NCBI GenBank assembly: GCA_012932295.1
Contig: JAAONU010000013.1
Span: 4,138,603 to 4,202,602 of the forward strand
Direction: 5' to 3'
DNA from: Cyclina sinensis
Lineage: Eukaryota > Mollusca > Bivalvia > Venerida > Veneridae
DNA length: 64,000 nt
This document shows, in pieces, positions 25,301 through 37,900 of the stretch. Positions within the stretch are counted from its first letter, which is position 1; each line of letters begins with the position of its first letter. Made by a program: the position numbers and the translations under genes. A model generated the notes under the pieces. It did not search any database. It was given only the letters and a program-made list of their open reading frames with translations, and had not been told where the DNA came from.

Positions 25301-27828
25301 AAGACGGAAGCTGTTCGCATTATAAAAAAAACATCCAAAATTTGAAAATTCTGTTATTAATTTTTTTTAATAGTTTTAATTGCAATGCAAGAAATTTTCA
25401 GAATGGCTTTTTTTAGACGGCTGACTGTACTTTTTGTACCATAGTAAGACTGTTTTAGTAATATTTAAAATGAAATATATTTGTAAACTTAAAATAAATT
25501 GAGTCTGTGGTGTAAAAATCGTAAACAGATTTTTTTGGTATAATGAGATTCCCTTTTTCTGCAGACGGAAGTTAGTATGTCGATTTCTTTTCTTCTGTCT
25601 ATTGTTTTTTTTTTCAGAAATATTACCGTGATTTATTCTTCATTAAGACATTAATTTCAGTGATACGCGAGCTTGAAAACATGACATGACAGTGGCTCCA
25701 TTATTTGCTCTTGAAATGAGGAAAATGTGTCTGATGGTTGGGCCTGCCATTTCATAACAAGGTATTTAATATCATGCATGTCAGGAAGCCAAATAAGTGC
25801 CGCTCGTATTTCGTAGTTTTAAAGAAAAACAATACTTCCAGTATGGTAGAATTACTTTTAATATTTAAATTAGTTGAAAGTATACGTGTATTTTTGTTTG
25901 TTTGGAATGCAGTTGTTATCAAACTTTTTGTTTCAGAAATATTTACGCGTTGTTTAGTCTCAGCAAACCATTTTCTTTCATTAAGTTGATTTGCTTAGTT
26001 AGGCCAAGCTAACCCCATGCAATATCAACATAAACATAGAGAGTAAATGATCTTGTAAGTCTCCAATCTCATTTCTATCCTCTTGTTTTTCCAGTCTCGT
26101 CATACTACCAAGCCTCTGTTTATCAACGTGATTTTCTCCCAATCCTTAATAAATCACTTAGTTCACCTCTCACTTCTACAGCTCATGTATTTTTTTCTGG
26201 GTGTGCTTTATCAATTTTATTGAGGGGAACTTGTTGACAGCCTGTTGACTTCTCTCTTTATGAGGAGAACTGAACTGTAGCTCTCGTAAATGAAATCACA
26301 AGAATTTTTTATATCGGGTTGTTTTAGCGACCGCTTCAGAATAACTGATTCCTATAACACCTTTTGCTATTACAGTTTCACAACAAGAAGTGGACGTACA
26401 GTCCAAGTCATTATTACTAGAAATAATAATTATAATAATAGCTGTATCATTGCAAGTTTTTAATTAAATAGTTTTCCTTGGACTGAACGATGTTTGCAGT
26501 CTCATTATCTACATAGTATACCGGAAGAATTAAGTGACCTATCGATGCAACGAGCTAATGACAATTTGTAATCTTTAATGAATATACATTAATCCAACGT
26601 TAACAATAACGAACTATTTTCCCCTGCCACCTGGGCGTAGCGATTTTGTAGATACGAATGAGAGATTCAATTCTTAATTCTACTGCCAACAAAGGAGACT
26701 CTATTCTACACAAATAAAACAAAAACTAAGTACAAAAGCCGTTTAGAAAATAAAAGTAATATTTTTAAGAGATTAAAGCAACTAACAATATTTCTTAATA
26801 AAAGTTAAAGCTGTTTCAGAACTTTACATTCAAGTCAACAAAGTCAAATGAAACGTTTTGACCTATTTGTACCTTTCCAATTTAACGACGAGCTAGTCAA
26901 TTGAGTATTTACTGCAACATATGCAGTCTATCAGAGAATTTGCCAGTCCTTCAATGATCTTCATATATCAACAAAGGCATTCAAAGTAGGTGAAAACATT
27001 AACCGATATTTGAAGGTAGGTGGAAACTAATTTGACAGCACGAGACCAGACAAAAGATATTTAGTATTCACTACCAAAATAGTTAACATAACGGATATTA
27101 AACTAAGATGATAAAAAATGTCAAACCTTTAATTCGTATTTCAGATGTACTACAAACATAATAAATCCCCTGCGTTTGAATTAGCGCTGTGCCCTTCGGA
27201 AACCATAACGTGCTATGTTGTCAGACACTTCAGTAATCGGGATTGTTTCCTAGGGCGATGACGCGTCTCAGTATTCGTGTGGTAAAAGTCGCTAACTACA
27301 AAACACGCAATCTCTTATTGATTCAGGGTCATTGGTACGAGCCCTGTTACCATTTATGTGAGAAAGTTGGCAGTTTCCTGCGGTGAATGGATGTTTCCAG
27401 GAACGATGATAAGGTAAACTACCCTGTTCCCAGATATGACTGTGACTGTAACAGGCATAACATTTAGAAAACCAATCCATATTACAGTAAGATTAAAACA
27501 ACGGATAAACAGTTTTGTAAAATGAATTAATTAGAGGCTTAATAGTGCAAGGTTATCATTTTCAATTTAAGACTAAAGACTAAGAATGATCAACGACAAA
27601 AAATGTATCAGAATGTCAAACATTAATCGTTTGCAGTGGTTTTTAAACGAAGTGTTCATGTCACTTGCGCCCAAAAACAGCGGAAATCTACGAAAACTGA
27701 TAGCGACACATTTTTGTACAGAGGATCAGCTCTTCAAGCCACTATTAAAAGTGTAATAAAATTATTCGATAAATCGGTGGAACAATATGGACAGAACTAA
27801 TGAAGGAAGAGAAACTATTTCTTAGTTT

Positions 27829-27876
27829 CTCTTTGTTGTTGTTGTTGTTGTTTGTGTGTTTGTTTGTTTGTTTGTT
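27829..27876. repeat. (TTG)n and (TTTG)n microsatellites
   Basis: GTTGTTGTTGTTG followed by GTTTGTTTGTTTGTTTG, in sequence present only in copy B. Confidence 0.85.
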
Positions 27877-28146
27877 GCGCAACATTTGTGTTCTGAATTA
27901 TTTATATCACCCTCGGAACTTGGAAGACCTCAACTTCCGGAAGCTGTGGTCTGTTTGCAATGTTTAAAGTTAAACAGCTGTATTGGTTTTCTTCCATATA
28001 CAAAACAGCAAATGTTTGATCTTGTTGGTACTTAACGTGCTGAAACAACTTTATTTCACTGAAGACATATAAACTGAATTCGGGCTCAATCAACCAGTGT
28101 ACGTATGGACTGTAACTAGAAAATTATGTAACATTTGAAGGGAATT

Positions 28147-28171
28147 AAAAAAAAAAAAAAAAAAAAAAAAA
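28147..28171. repeat. A25 homopolymer
   Basis: Twenty-five consecutive A. The matching site in copy A (about 19167) has only about eight, so the tract expanded or contracted after duplication. It could also be an assembly-length error. Confidence 0.85.
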
Positions 28172-28581
28172 CCCACCATCATGATAACAAATTGATTTGT
28201 TATGTGTCCCATTTGAAATCGCAGGATACCATCTCCATTAAGATACATTCTGAGATCGTAGACATGAATTTGATTTGGAATAATTATCTTTCTATTTTCA
28301 GATTCTGCTTTTTCTGCTTACAATAATCAGTATCATACAGCCATCTTATGTTGTTATCTGAGAAAAGGAGTGTATATAATTGAGATAAGCGGATAACCAC
28401 TTCTTAAATCGTAGAACAAAAAACAACTAACATTTTGATATATCACATTTTCGTCAGCCACTGTAATAAAGCGTGTACTTATCCAATCAATAATCTCTAT
28501 ATAATTTGCAGATGAAGATATATTGTATATGAAGGATTTTGTTGGTAACTATTATGGAACAAGTGCCCCCACTTCTTGAAA

Positions 28582-28830
28582 AAGACGCAGATCTGTGGTC
28601 CAGTGGTAACGGGCTGGACTGGTTATCCAGGGTTGTGATTTCGATCCCCCGCACTTCCAATAACATAGTTACTTTTGTTTCAGATAAAACATTAAGCCGA
28701 GGTCCTATGAATCGGTGATATATATAGAGCATATGTTAAACTACAGGAGTCTCTGGAATGGAATGTTTTTTGTATCTTACACTAACCCCCACAATGTAAG
28801 ATACCTAAACTTTTCAGGAGACGTTAGTCA
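28582..28830 (+). mobile_element. tRNA-derived SINE in copy B
   Basis: Head GGTCCAGTGGTAACGGGCTG with a B box-like ATTTCGATCCCCC, then body landmarks CATTAAGCCGAGGTCC, GTCTCTGGAATGGAATG and CCCCACAATGTAAGATA. It is the duplicate of the SINE at 19.6 kb. Confidence 0.8.
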
Positions 28831-30060
28831 TAATAATTATTTGATCTGAAGTCATAGAATTCGGAAGTATAAATTACAGCTGCCAAAAGAAATGTCCACC
28901 ATTAAAACGTCATTCAAACCTGGATACTTGCTACATTTTATGAATAGTTTGTTTTCAAAAGGAAATGAAGCAAAGTCAAATTTTAATCTGAACTTAGAAT
29001 GGTCCTTGTAGAGTCTAATATAGTTTAATATAAAACAACTATTACAACATAATATATTAGTACACTTCTGCACACTTCTCGTAGACCTAATACTCTGAGT
29101 AGAGAAATAACAGAATATATTAGGTCATACTACAGACTTCACAAATACCCAAGGATTTTATTATTTCATCTCTCCAAACCGTTCACCAATCATATGCCTG
29201 TCCATACTAACAAGAATCATTCTTTGAGAATTCGCTGTCATAGCTCAGACTTCATTCTGGTTGCCTCCAGATAACTCTAATGCATACTGTTCCAGAAATG
29301 TTCATTATTTTCCTCAGAAGTAATCGACCAGATTGCGATTGTCTTGAAATCTTAATGTAATTGAGAATAAAAGCTTATATTATCTACTATATTTACTTGG
29401 AGTCCTGGTCTCTGTGAATAAATGAGTTTTAGTGGTGTCTGTGGCGAAATCTTCACAAAATAGTGAACTACCTTTTTTTGAACATTTTCTATTCAATTTA
29501 GATTAACATAGTTGTTGGAAAATAGTTCGTTATAAACTTTATTATGCCCTTGAATGGATTTAAAACTATGAAATGTTGATAAAGCTTTATTGAAATAAGG
29601 AAAAAATTTAAAGGTTAAAATGTATGGATTGTATAAAAGTAATCTTTTTGTGCATTACATACATCATTTCTTCTTACTCAACATATTTTGTGACACACGG
29701 TTGCAGGTACCCAAAAGCCAGGATATTCCCGTGTGTATCGGCAACCAGTGGTTGATTCTTTTTCTTGCATATCATACGTACATTAAAATTCAGAAGAAAA
29801 TAACGAAAACTTATCCTTTATTCAGCACTAAGTAGCGTATGAATCCATTCGTTACGGAGTGATGTCATTTAAAGCACGCGGGGCTGTAAGATTGGTTTTT
29901 CTAGCACCGGAAACAGTAGAAAATTCTGTATAGTATGCAAGAAAAAATTTTATCCCATAGGCAGGTTTCTTAAAAGAATACCTTCTTGCAATTTGCTTCC
30001 AAAAGCACTTATTAAAAAGATCACTCTTTCAAGATCTTTAACTTAATCCAAATACAAAGA

Positions 30061-30990
30061 ATTAACACGTAATATATATTCATAGTGTCAGTACTTCGAT
30101 TTTTTATTTGCGGTGCTTTGAATTTTTGCAAGTATGCACTTGTTGGTCTTTATTATGATCATGAAACCAAGTTTAATTTCATAAAACACGTTAAGCCTGC
30201 TTTTTTTAACATTTGTAATCAATAGAGTTATTTCATAAAACCCAACTAACCGAGCTTCAAGATACCCTTGAGGCACAGAGAGCAAGTACATAAAACCGTA
30301 TTCATTGTAAGTGTGAATCCATACTTCAATATTTATTGGGTACATTAATAAAAGTCTTCAAGTTGTATGATGTAGATATTGTAGTTCATTGTGTTCCTTT
30401 ATCAGATATTGTAATTGATTTCTCAAAACTGCTAATTTGATTTAACAATTTATGTAATTTTTAATATTTTGTTGAGGAAATTCATTACCATTATTTTAGA
30501 ATTTACACAAAATGGAAAAAATAAATCATATTTTGCGGTATTAAATTCGATCTGCATTAAATTCAGTAAAGAAAACAGTAAGTTCGTTAATTCGCAGGAA
30601 AAATTAATAGATGCTAACTCATTTTCTTATTGAGACAGATCCTGCCTATAAATTCTTTATTATCTTCCAAACTCTATGAAATAAAAGCTAAATAAGTTAT
30701 TACCTAAGCCCATAGAACACTCCTGTTAATCAAAGAAAGTACATCACAATTTACTTTAGTGGAAGTTTTCTTGCTATCAAATACTTAACACAATTCATGA
30801 TTCCTTCGAATTCAGCACACTATTTTTATTGTTCACTTCATGCAATTGTCTATTTCATTAACCACATAATAAAATTACTCCCTTCCTTTTAAGTCACTGC
30901 AAAAAACGTATAGCTGACTTAAAAAGAAACACTTCCTTTTTAATTATATCATAGATTAAAACGACGTTCGCACAAATTCACTGCAATAAG
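30061..30990. other. Non-coding stretch
   Basis: AT-rich sequence without a recognised gene. The reverse frame at 30088-30345 has no visible domain. Confidence 0.5.
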
Positions 30991-33160
30991 TGAATAGTTT
31001 GCTTAGGGCAACGATCTATTTTATTACCTAGGCCATGAAATAAAAATGTCTTGCTTCAATTATTGTACAATATGCTTATGGCAACAATCTATTTTATTAT
31101 CTGATCATGAAACAAGAACATTACAGTAAAGATGCAGTATATGTCTGTCAGCCTTGGCTGTGAATTGATGATGCGGGACATTTTACATGGCAATGCACAA
31201 ATATTTTGCAAATCTTAAAATTTAACAAGAATATGTTGCAACGACAATCAATATACCATAAGATATCAATAAACCTAAACTTCTTAAACAGGGGAGATTA
31301 TTAAAATATGAGGCCTACAGATATAGATATATTTCATGCACACTGCACATCTACTTCATATCGTTTATCTTTCTTTTAAGTTCAAGACAACCCCTTTCAT
31401 AATGTTGAAGTTATGCTCTGGACAAAATTATTATAAAACCAAAGAAACGTAGATTATTTAAAGCTGGATAAGGTAGAGTTATTCTTTTTTAAGCATTGAA
31501 CTTTTCCTTGTCGCCAGCTATCTATATCACTTCATAGTTTTAAAGATATGCTCTGGACACTTTTTTTTAAAGAAGGGAGATAATTTGAAAGGTACCAGAT
31601 AGAGTCGTTTCTTATCCACTGTACTTCTACTTCCTACCATGTTTATCTTAAGTTTCAAGACAATCTCTTTCATAGACTTCAAGTTATGCTGAGGACAAAA
31701 ATTCATTATTGAAATTCAAGAAGGTAAGGTTATTCAAAACATGGATAAGGTAGAGTATGCTTCTTAAGCGATGAACTTCTACTTGTCACCAGCTATGTAT
31801 AATTTAGTTTTTACATCCATCTTTTCACTTCACATTTAAAAGGTTATGTTTCAGACAAAAAAAATAAAGCAGGGAGATCATTAGAATTTGTGACCAGGTA
31901 GAGTTATGGTTTTTATGCAATGCATTTTTACTTCATATCATTTCTCTATGTATTAGGTTTCAAGTAAATCCTTTTCATTGTTTTCAAGTTAAGATCTAGA
32001 CAAAAATGCATTACAAAATTAAAAAGGGAAGTAACTTTAAAACAGAAAAAGGTAGAGTTATGCTTTGTCGGCATTGTACTGTTTTTCATCATCTTTCTGT
32101 ACTTTAAGGTTCACACACCACTTTGTAGTTTTAAAGTTATGTTCTGGACAAAAGCAAATAAAGGGAGATAATTGAAAACTGTGACCAGGAAGAGTTATGG
32201 TTCTTGTGCGGTTGACATTTACTTCTTACAATCTAGCTTTATCTTAAGATTCAAGACAATATCTTTTAAGTTATGCTCCGAACAAAAATTCATTTTATAG
32301 AAATTAAAGAAGGGAGGATTACACAAAAACGTTAAAAGGTAAAGTTACTTTCTTATGTTGTTGTTTACTTTTTTTCTTTTTAATCAATTCACTTCATAGT
32401 TTAAAAGATATGCTCTGGTCAAAAAGTAAGTGGCGAGATAATTTAAAAAAGGTTCCAGGAAGAGTTATGGTTCTTGTGCACTGCACTTTCAGTTACCATT
32501 TATCTATATCTTAAGTTACAAGGCAATCCCCTGTCACAGTGTTCAAGTTATGCTCCAGATAAAAAATATTAAAGAAACTAAAAAAAGTTAAAAACAAGAT
32601 AAGATAGAGTTATATTTCTTAAATTCTGCACTTCTCCTTATCGCTAGTTATCTATATTTAGAATTTCGCATCAATTAACTTCATAGTTTTAAAGTTCTGC
32701 TCTGGGCAAGAATTTTTCAAAAGGGGAGATAATTCAAAAATGGTACCAGGTAGAGTTATGTTTCTTAAGCACCGCACTTTTACTCATTACGAAAATGTGC
32801 ACAGCAAGTTTGAAGTCTGTCGGCTAATTTGCAACTGAGTCTGGACGTCGACCGCCTTTTCGCCCGTTAGCCCATCACTGGGTTTCCCGTAATACGCCCC
32901 GTCTTTCAACGGGCGTATGATAAAAAAATGTCTCGATTCAATAGCTGTACAATATACTTAAAGCAACAATCTATTTTATTACCTAGACCATGAAATGAAA
33001 AAAACTGAAAAAACTGGGCCATTGGCTTAAGGCAACGATTTTATTATTACCAAGACCATGAAATAAAAACGACTCCAATAACTGTGCATCGGCTTAAGTC
33101 AACGATATATCTTATTATCTATACCATGAAAAAATCTCTTAAAAAACTGGACAGTTTATT
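30991..33160. repeat. ~75 bp array split by a block of ~150 bp units
   Basis: Two outer pieces (about 30991-31110 and 32926-33160) share a ~75 bp unit with the landmarks GGCAACGATCTATTTTATTA, CCATGAAATAAAAA and CTGTACAATATGCTTA. Between them, about 31290-32925 holds some ten diverged ~150 bp units with GGGAGATAATT, GGTAGAGTTATG, GCACTTCTACTT and AAGTTATGCTCTGGACAAAA. The inner block ends at about 32925 with CGGGCGTATGATAA, preceded by ACGCCCCGTCTTTCAACGGGCG. The simplest reading is that an element carrying the inner units inserted into the older array. Confidence 0.75.
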
Positions 33161-34344
33161 TAAGTACTACGTGATTTTCGAAATAATTCTTACATGAAAT
33201 GTTAGGCAATAGCATTGTTTCTCTTTCCAGATAATTGAATTCTCACAGTTTGATTTAAGGATACAGAAAATGAAGGTAATCACGTCGCAGAAGATAAGGA
33301 ATAGTTCAGCAAGTAATTAGGTATTAAAAGAAAACTATTGATTTGTCTGTATATATTTCAGATTTTAATGATATAATGTATAAATGTTCCAATGTTCGTA
33401 ACTTCCTTCTCTGAATTGTCGTTTAAGCTTAAATATGTACAGTATTTCAAATTTCAATTTTCGACATACAAATATATCTGTTTCATCGGCATTCAACACA
33501 ACGACGAATACTTAACACTATCTCACTGCAAAGAAAAAGAAAATATTCAAATGAAAGGGTATGTATATATTGTATGGAAACACTTGCTGACGGTTTGGGT
33601 CGAAAGGACTCAGTTATACTGAATAGTGAAGAAACAATACCTGCTTTTCTGGGCAGCATATTTATTTTCAATAAATAAAAAAAGATCGTGTGTACTGAAA
33701 CTTTTTGATTCATATTACATTTTAGATATGTTTTTCAGTTTGTAAATCTATGCCACGCTGTGCATAATCTGACCGATTCTTTACTTCGAATGTTTATGAT
33801 ATGAACGAATTTCACGATCAAAATTTGGAAAACAGATAAACAATGAGATCTTTCAGCTCACTTTAATGTCTAAGTATTTATTTTTTTTGCTTAGTTTGAA
33901 GGACAGTGGTCCATTCACAGCATCGTGTTAAAGTTACAAACCATCTGGTTTTAAACAAACATCGCTTTTACTAACATTAAATAGTGGTAGTTTAAGCTTC
34001 TCTATAATTGTTTCAGTTATAAATGTAATAGAGATTAAAGTAGAGAAAATAATTTGAAAGATTTTTTTTAATAAATAAAAATGTGTAACAACTTGTAACG
34101 CCTTTAAATGTATTTTGATAATAACATGACTTTTGCTATAAATTTTGGTATAAGTTTACGAACAGATCTAGTTAATAAATCTGTATGTGTCGCACACTAA
34201 AACACCCTTCGATTTAGGCAATAGTTAAAACTAGTTAGTAAGAACGTAGATTCATGTGTCGGGGAAAACAACAACATTTCGATGTTTTGTAACAACACTG
34301 TTGTAGATTCGAAAGCTTTACCTGATTTAATATTTTTAAAAGTG
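33161..34344. other. Non-coding stretch downstream of the kinase gene
   Basis: No gene recognised. Overlapping frames on the two strands at 33392-33713 have no domain. A TTTATT at about 33870 is a possible poly(A) signal for the minus-strand gene, but such hexamers are common in AT-rich DNA. Confidence 0.45.
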
Positions 34345-34510
34345 ATATAAACCTTTCCCGAATTTCCAAAAGTGTACTGTTCAATATAAATCATTTTTCT
34401 CATTTTCGAAAGTGTATTTTGCAATATAAACCATTTTTCTAATTTTCAAAAGTGTATTTTGCAATACAAACTATTTTTCTAATTTTCAAAAGTGTATTTT
34501 GCGAAGATGT
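34345..34510. repeat. ~43 bp minisatellite, four copies
   Basis: Units with CAAAAGTGTATTTTGCAATA and CATTTTTCTAATTTT, degenerating leftward. It lies directly 3' of the kinase gene on the transcribed strand. Confidence 0.85.
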
Positions 34511-34560
34511 TTTGGAGCAAAACTCACAATATTATTTATAGTATAAAATGTTTGGTAACA

Positions 34561-34690
34561 CTATAAAACCACGGAAGTCATCGGTATATCTCTATAAAAG
34601 CCATGAAAGTTATTGGTATCACTATAAAAGAATCTTAAGTTATTTGCATCACTGTAAAACAATCCTAAGTTATCGTCACCACTATAAAAT
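34561..34690. repeat. 30 bp minisatellite, four to five copies
   Basis: Units around CACTATAAAA with a 30 bp period, for example near 34620, 34650 and 34680. Because 30 is a multiple of three, the reverse-strand frame across it stays open and encodes a repeated F-Y-S/R-D motif (see findings). It could be 3' untranslated sequence or part of an alternative tail. Confidence 0.8.
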
Positions 34691-34925
34691 CCGTGCACGC
34701 AAGAGTACAACTTCTTGAAAGATGGCATCAAAACTTGGTAATAAGTTGAGTCATGGTGACTAGAATGTGTACTTGTTTCTTTCTTCAAAGATAATCCCTT
34801 TGTCTCATCAGCACCGTCTTGTCTGCTATAAGAAGATATATTAGTAAATCGGAGTACTCTTGTAGGACGTATCTTTTCTATCAGACTTTTTACTAGCACA
34901 CTTTTCTTTAGAACTGCCAAGTCCC

Positions 34926-34949
34926 TTAGTCCATTAGATGCAGATACTC
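34926..34949 (-). CDS. LRR-RTK exon 18: C-terminal tail, canonical reading
   Basis: The acceptor is TTTTTTTTCAG. Joined in phase to exon 17, it reads EYLHLMD and then a stop at 34926-34928. In another phase the same acceptor opens a 128-codon frame down to 34561, so the true tail is uncertain. Confidence 0.5.
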   Translation of the reverse strand, partial: EYLHLMD

Positions 34950-37900
34950 CTGAAAAAAAAATCAGGTTTACAACGGGCAGAAATTCTTTCTGTTTCTTTC
35001 TGTATAAATCTTGACTGATTTAACTAACAATTTATTTGGTATCTGATGTGTTGGCAATATCACGTTCAGATTTAAACGCACAAACATTCTTTTGGACATT
35101 TTGTAAGATTCAAGTCATCAATAACGAATTAGTATTTTAAAGACTCTATTATATTCTCAGAAAGTTTCTGCCTAACATAGTAAATAAAAACAATCACATC
35201 TCTTATTGATTCTATTGCCTTAGACAAAACGTGGCTTGAAAATTCCTAAAACAACCAGCCAGCAAGTGCAGTTTACCTGATTACAATCAAGCTTTAACCA
35301 GTTATTAAGATACTCTACAACACTTCTGAACATTGGACGGTCGTCAGGCGAGAATTTCCAGCATCTTTCCATAATAGAATATCTACAAAATAAAAATGAA
35401 AAATAAATTAACACATTACAGATGCAAAAAAAATCACGCGTTACATGTATAATTGCAAAAAAAATGACATGCCGATGATGAGGTATTTACAAATCGACAA
35501 ATTTGCGAAAAACGTAAAGAAATTGGTTCCTCAAGTGACGAACGACCGTGTTAAATAAACGGTATATATCTGTTGATTTTATCTACTTATCCTTGAAAAT
35601 TCACAAAAACTGCAAAAATAAAATAATCAGTAGTAATATGTGATACAATGACAACTTTTGTACAAAATGGCCCCGACAACTCCGAATCGCTCATTTGAGT
35701 AAATTGGTAAAGCAGTAAGTGATTTCTAAAAGAATCGAATTCAAAAGAAAAGTAATAACAAGCAAGTGCTACATGCCAAAAATACCAAAATGCATGGTTG
35801 TTTTTCTTTCTATTTCTACATCAGAGATGCGAATCCAGGGTTGGCTCTATTTATGACACTCTGAGGCATATTCGACCAATTATTTTGTAAAGGCCCTCTT
35901 ACCAATACTAGCCGCATAATTTCAGATCTCTTGTTGTTTCAGAGAAGAAAATAACTTTTTTAAAAACTCTCAAGAAATATGACCGTTAAGAGGAACCAAT
36001 AAAGACTTCCATTACAGCTATCTTTGTAAAAGTCCAATTTTCTCTATCATTCTGTTATTACCGGTCGAATTCTTGGATCATATCTTCACTTGTATATATA
36101 TATGGATAATAACACTACATTGCACATAGCTATTATATATAAATTACTGTCAAAAGGAAGCATTTTCACGGAAAACCAAGATTTGTAAAGTGAAATAGAA
36201 GTGAATAAATATTCAGTTACTCTAGGACAGCAAATAATAATTTCCTGTGTTTTTATTTCAATTTCAGCAATATTTGATATAACATTTTATGAGTGAATGA
36301 ATGAATGAAAGGAGTTTTATGGCCCGTCGACTACTACGGTCATTTTTGGCGCAAATAATATTGTATAAAAGAGAACTAAGAAGTAACTATTTTGTTAAAA
36401 AGTTGCAATGCTGTAAAGTTTTATGAGAGACCAACACGTTGCTTGTATTTCTAAACTGAAGGAAATGCAGAATAGAAATTATATTTAAAATTTGACTATT
36501 TGAAGGTTGTTGAAATTCCTTTTTCTGGTCTGCGAAAAAAATATTATTTCAACTTACATACTGTCTGGACATAGTGGTGGCTGCGGCATTATGTAACCCG
36601 AGTTGTACATATTTATGAGCATGTGAGGTGGAATACCGGGATATGGACTGCTTCCAAGAGTCACCACTTCCCAAAGCAGCACACCATACGACCAGACGTC
36701 GCTTTTACTGGTGTATTTGCCAGTAGATAATGTTTCAGGGCTCATCCACTTATAAGGCAATCGCCCCTGAAATTGTAATCATTGAAATCCGTTTGGTCTA
36801 AACCACAAGAATCAGTAACTTTTCCTCAATATAACCTAAATGTTACATTCAAATGTGTCTTGCAAACATTTAGCAATAGTCATTAGTATGATTAAAAGGT
36901 TGGTTTATTTGTAGAATATATCCTATTCGGCAACTATGTGATAAAAACTGATAGATAGCACAATAGAACATGAATCATTTTTCTTTGTTTAAGAGTGATT
37001 TCTATTGCGTTATCATACGGAACACATTTGTCAAACAAAACTTTAGGGCAGAGGGAACATTTTTTAAATTGTAAGACGCGTTTAAAATAAACTAATTTTG
37101 TGAAAGGTGATTTCATAAAACCTTTGTTTTCTGTGAGTAAAAGCCCGATTCGTAAACGTCACGTGACAAGCCAAAGTCGGATATTTTTGCAGTAAAATGT
37201 TCCCCAAGCAATATATTTCGAGCAGCCAAATCTCGATGCACAATCTGCAAAACAAAACAACAAATATTGTTGTTACTGAGACAAACTTGGATGTGTTTTA
37301 CAGTCCTTTTACGTAGTTTTGAAAATAAATAGAAGGTTATGAAAATTATGTTAGAGAAAATTGAACAATTACAGGAGATGTTTTTATAGCATTATTCCTG
37401 GAAAGACATGTGTCTTCTGGTTAAAATGTTTTACAATTTTAAAGCAACAGAATCAGAAGAAAAATATTTCAACAAGAAATCTGCGATACAAAGACTATCA
37501 CCAAAGTAATAAATCACCTTCATCTGAGACATATACTCCATGCCTTTTGCAACATCCCATATGATCATAAATAGTCTTGGAAGTTTATCAACAAGGAATA
37601 ATTGCTCTTCACATTTACTGAGCTTCTGTATCTCGGCATGGTGATTTGTCTCAGTTGAGAGTAAATAAGCTAGCAGGTCTCCATGCTCCGCTAACTCCAT
37701 TACAATTATTGGACATCCTGTGCAAAGTCAAAATTTTAGAGTATTATATTTTGTCTTCTTCTAATTTTATTTGTCCTTAAGTCAGTTCTGCTTCATGTTC
37801 ACGAAAGGTTAATCGGCAAGTCACTGTTAGCAATGAATAAAATCTAGCTCACTGAATACAACGGATAACGCAAAAAAAGAAAATGTTTATGTCATGGCTT

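Larger units (their letters stand above)
21657..30060. repeat. Segmental duplication, copy B
   Basis: Collinear with 14971-20955 but about 2.4 kb longer. The extra length comes from sequence at about 22.69-23.54, 26.07-26.52 and 27.30-28.00 kb that has no counterpart in copy A, and from local minisatellite growth. No protein-coding gene recognised. The frame at 22920-23180 lies in copy-B-only sequence and shows no known domain. Confidence 0.88.

Noticed and set aside
28135..28326. Lysine-rich 63-codon frame
   Set aside because: It is driven by the A25 homopolymer in duplication copy B; copy A lacks the frame.
37361..37564. Forward frame opposite the kinase hinge exon
   Set aside because: It is a shadow of the minus-strand kinase exon and its intron.
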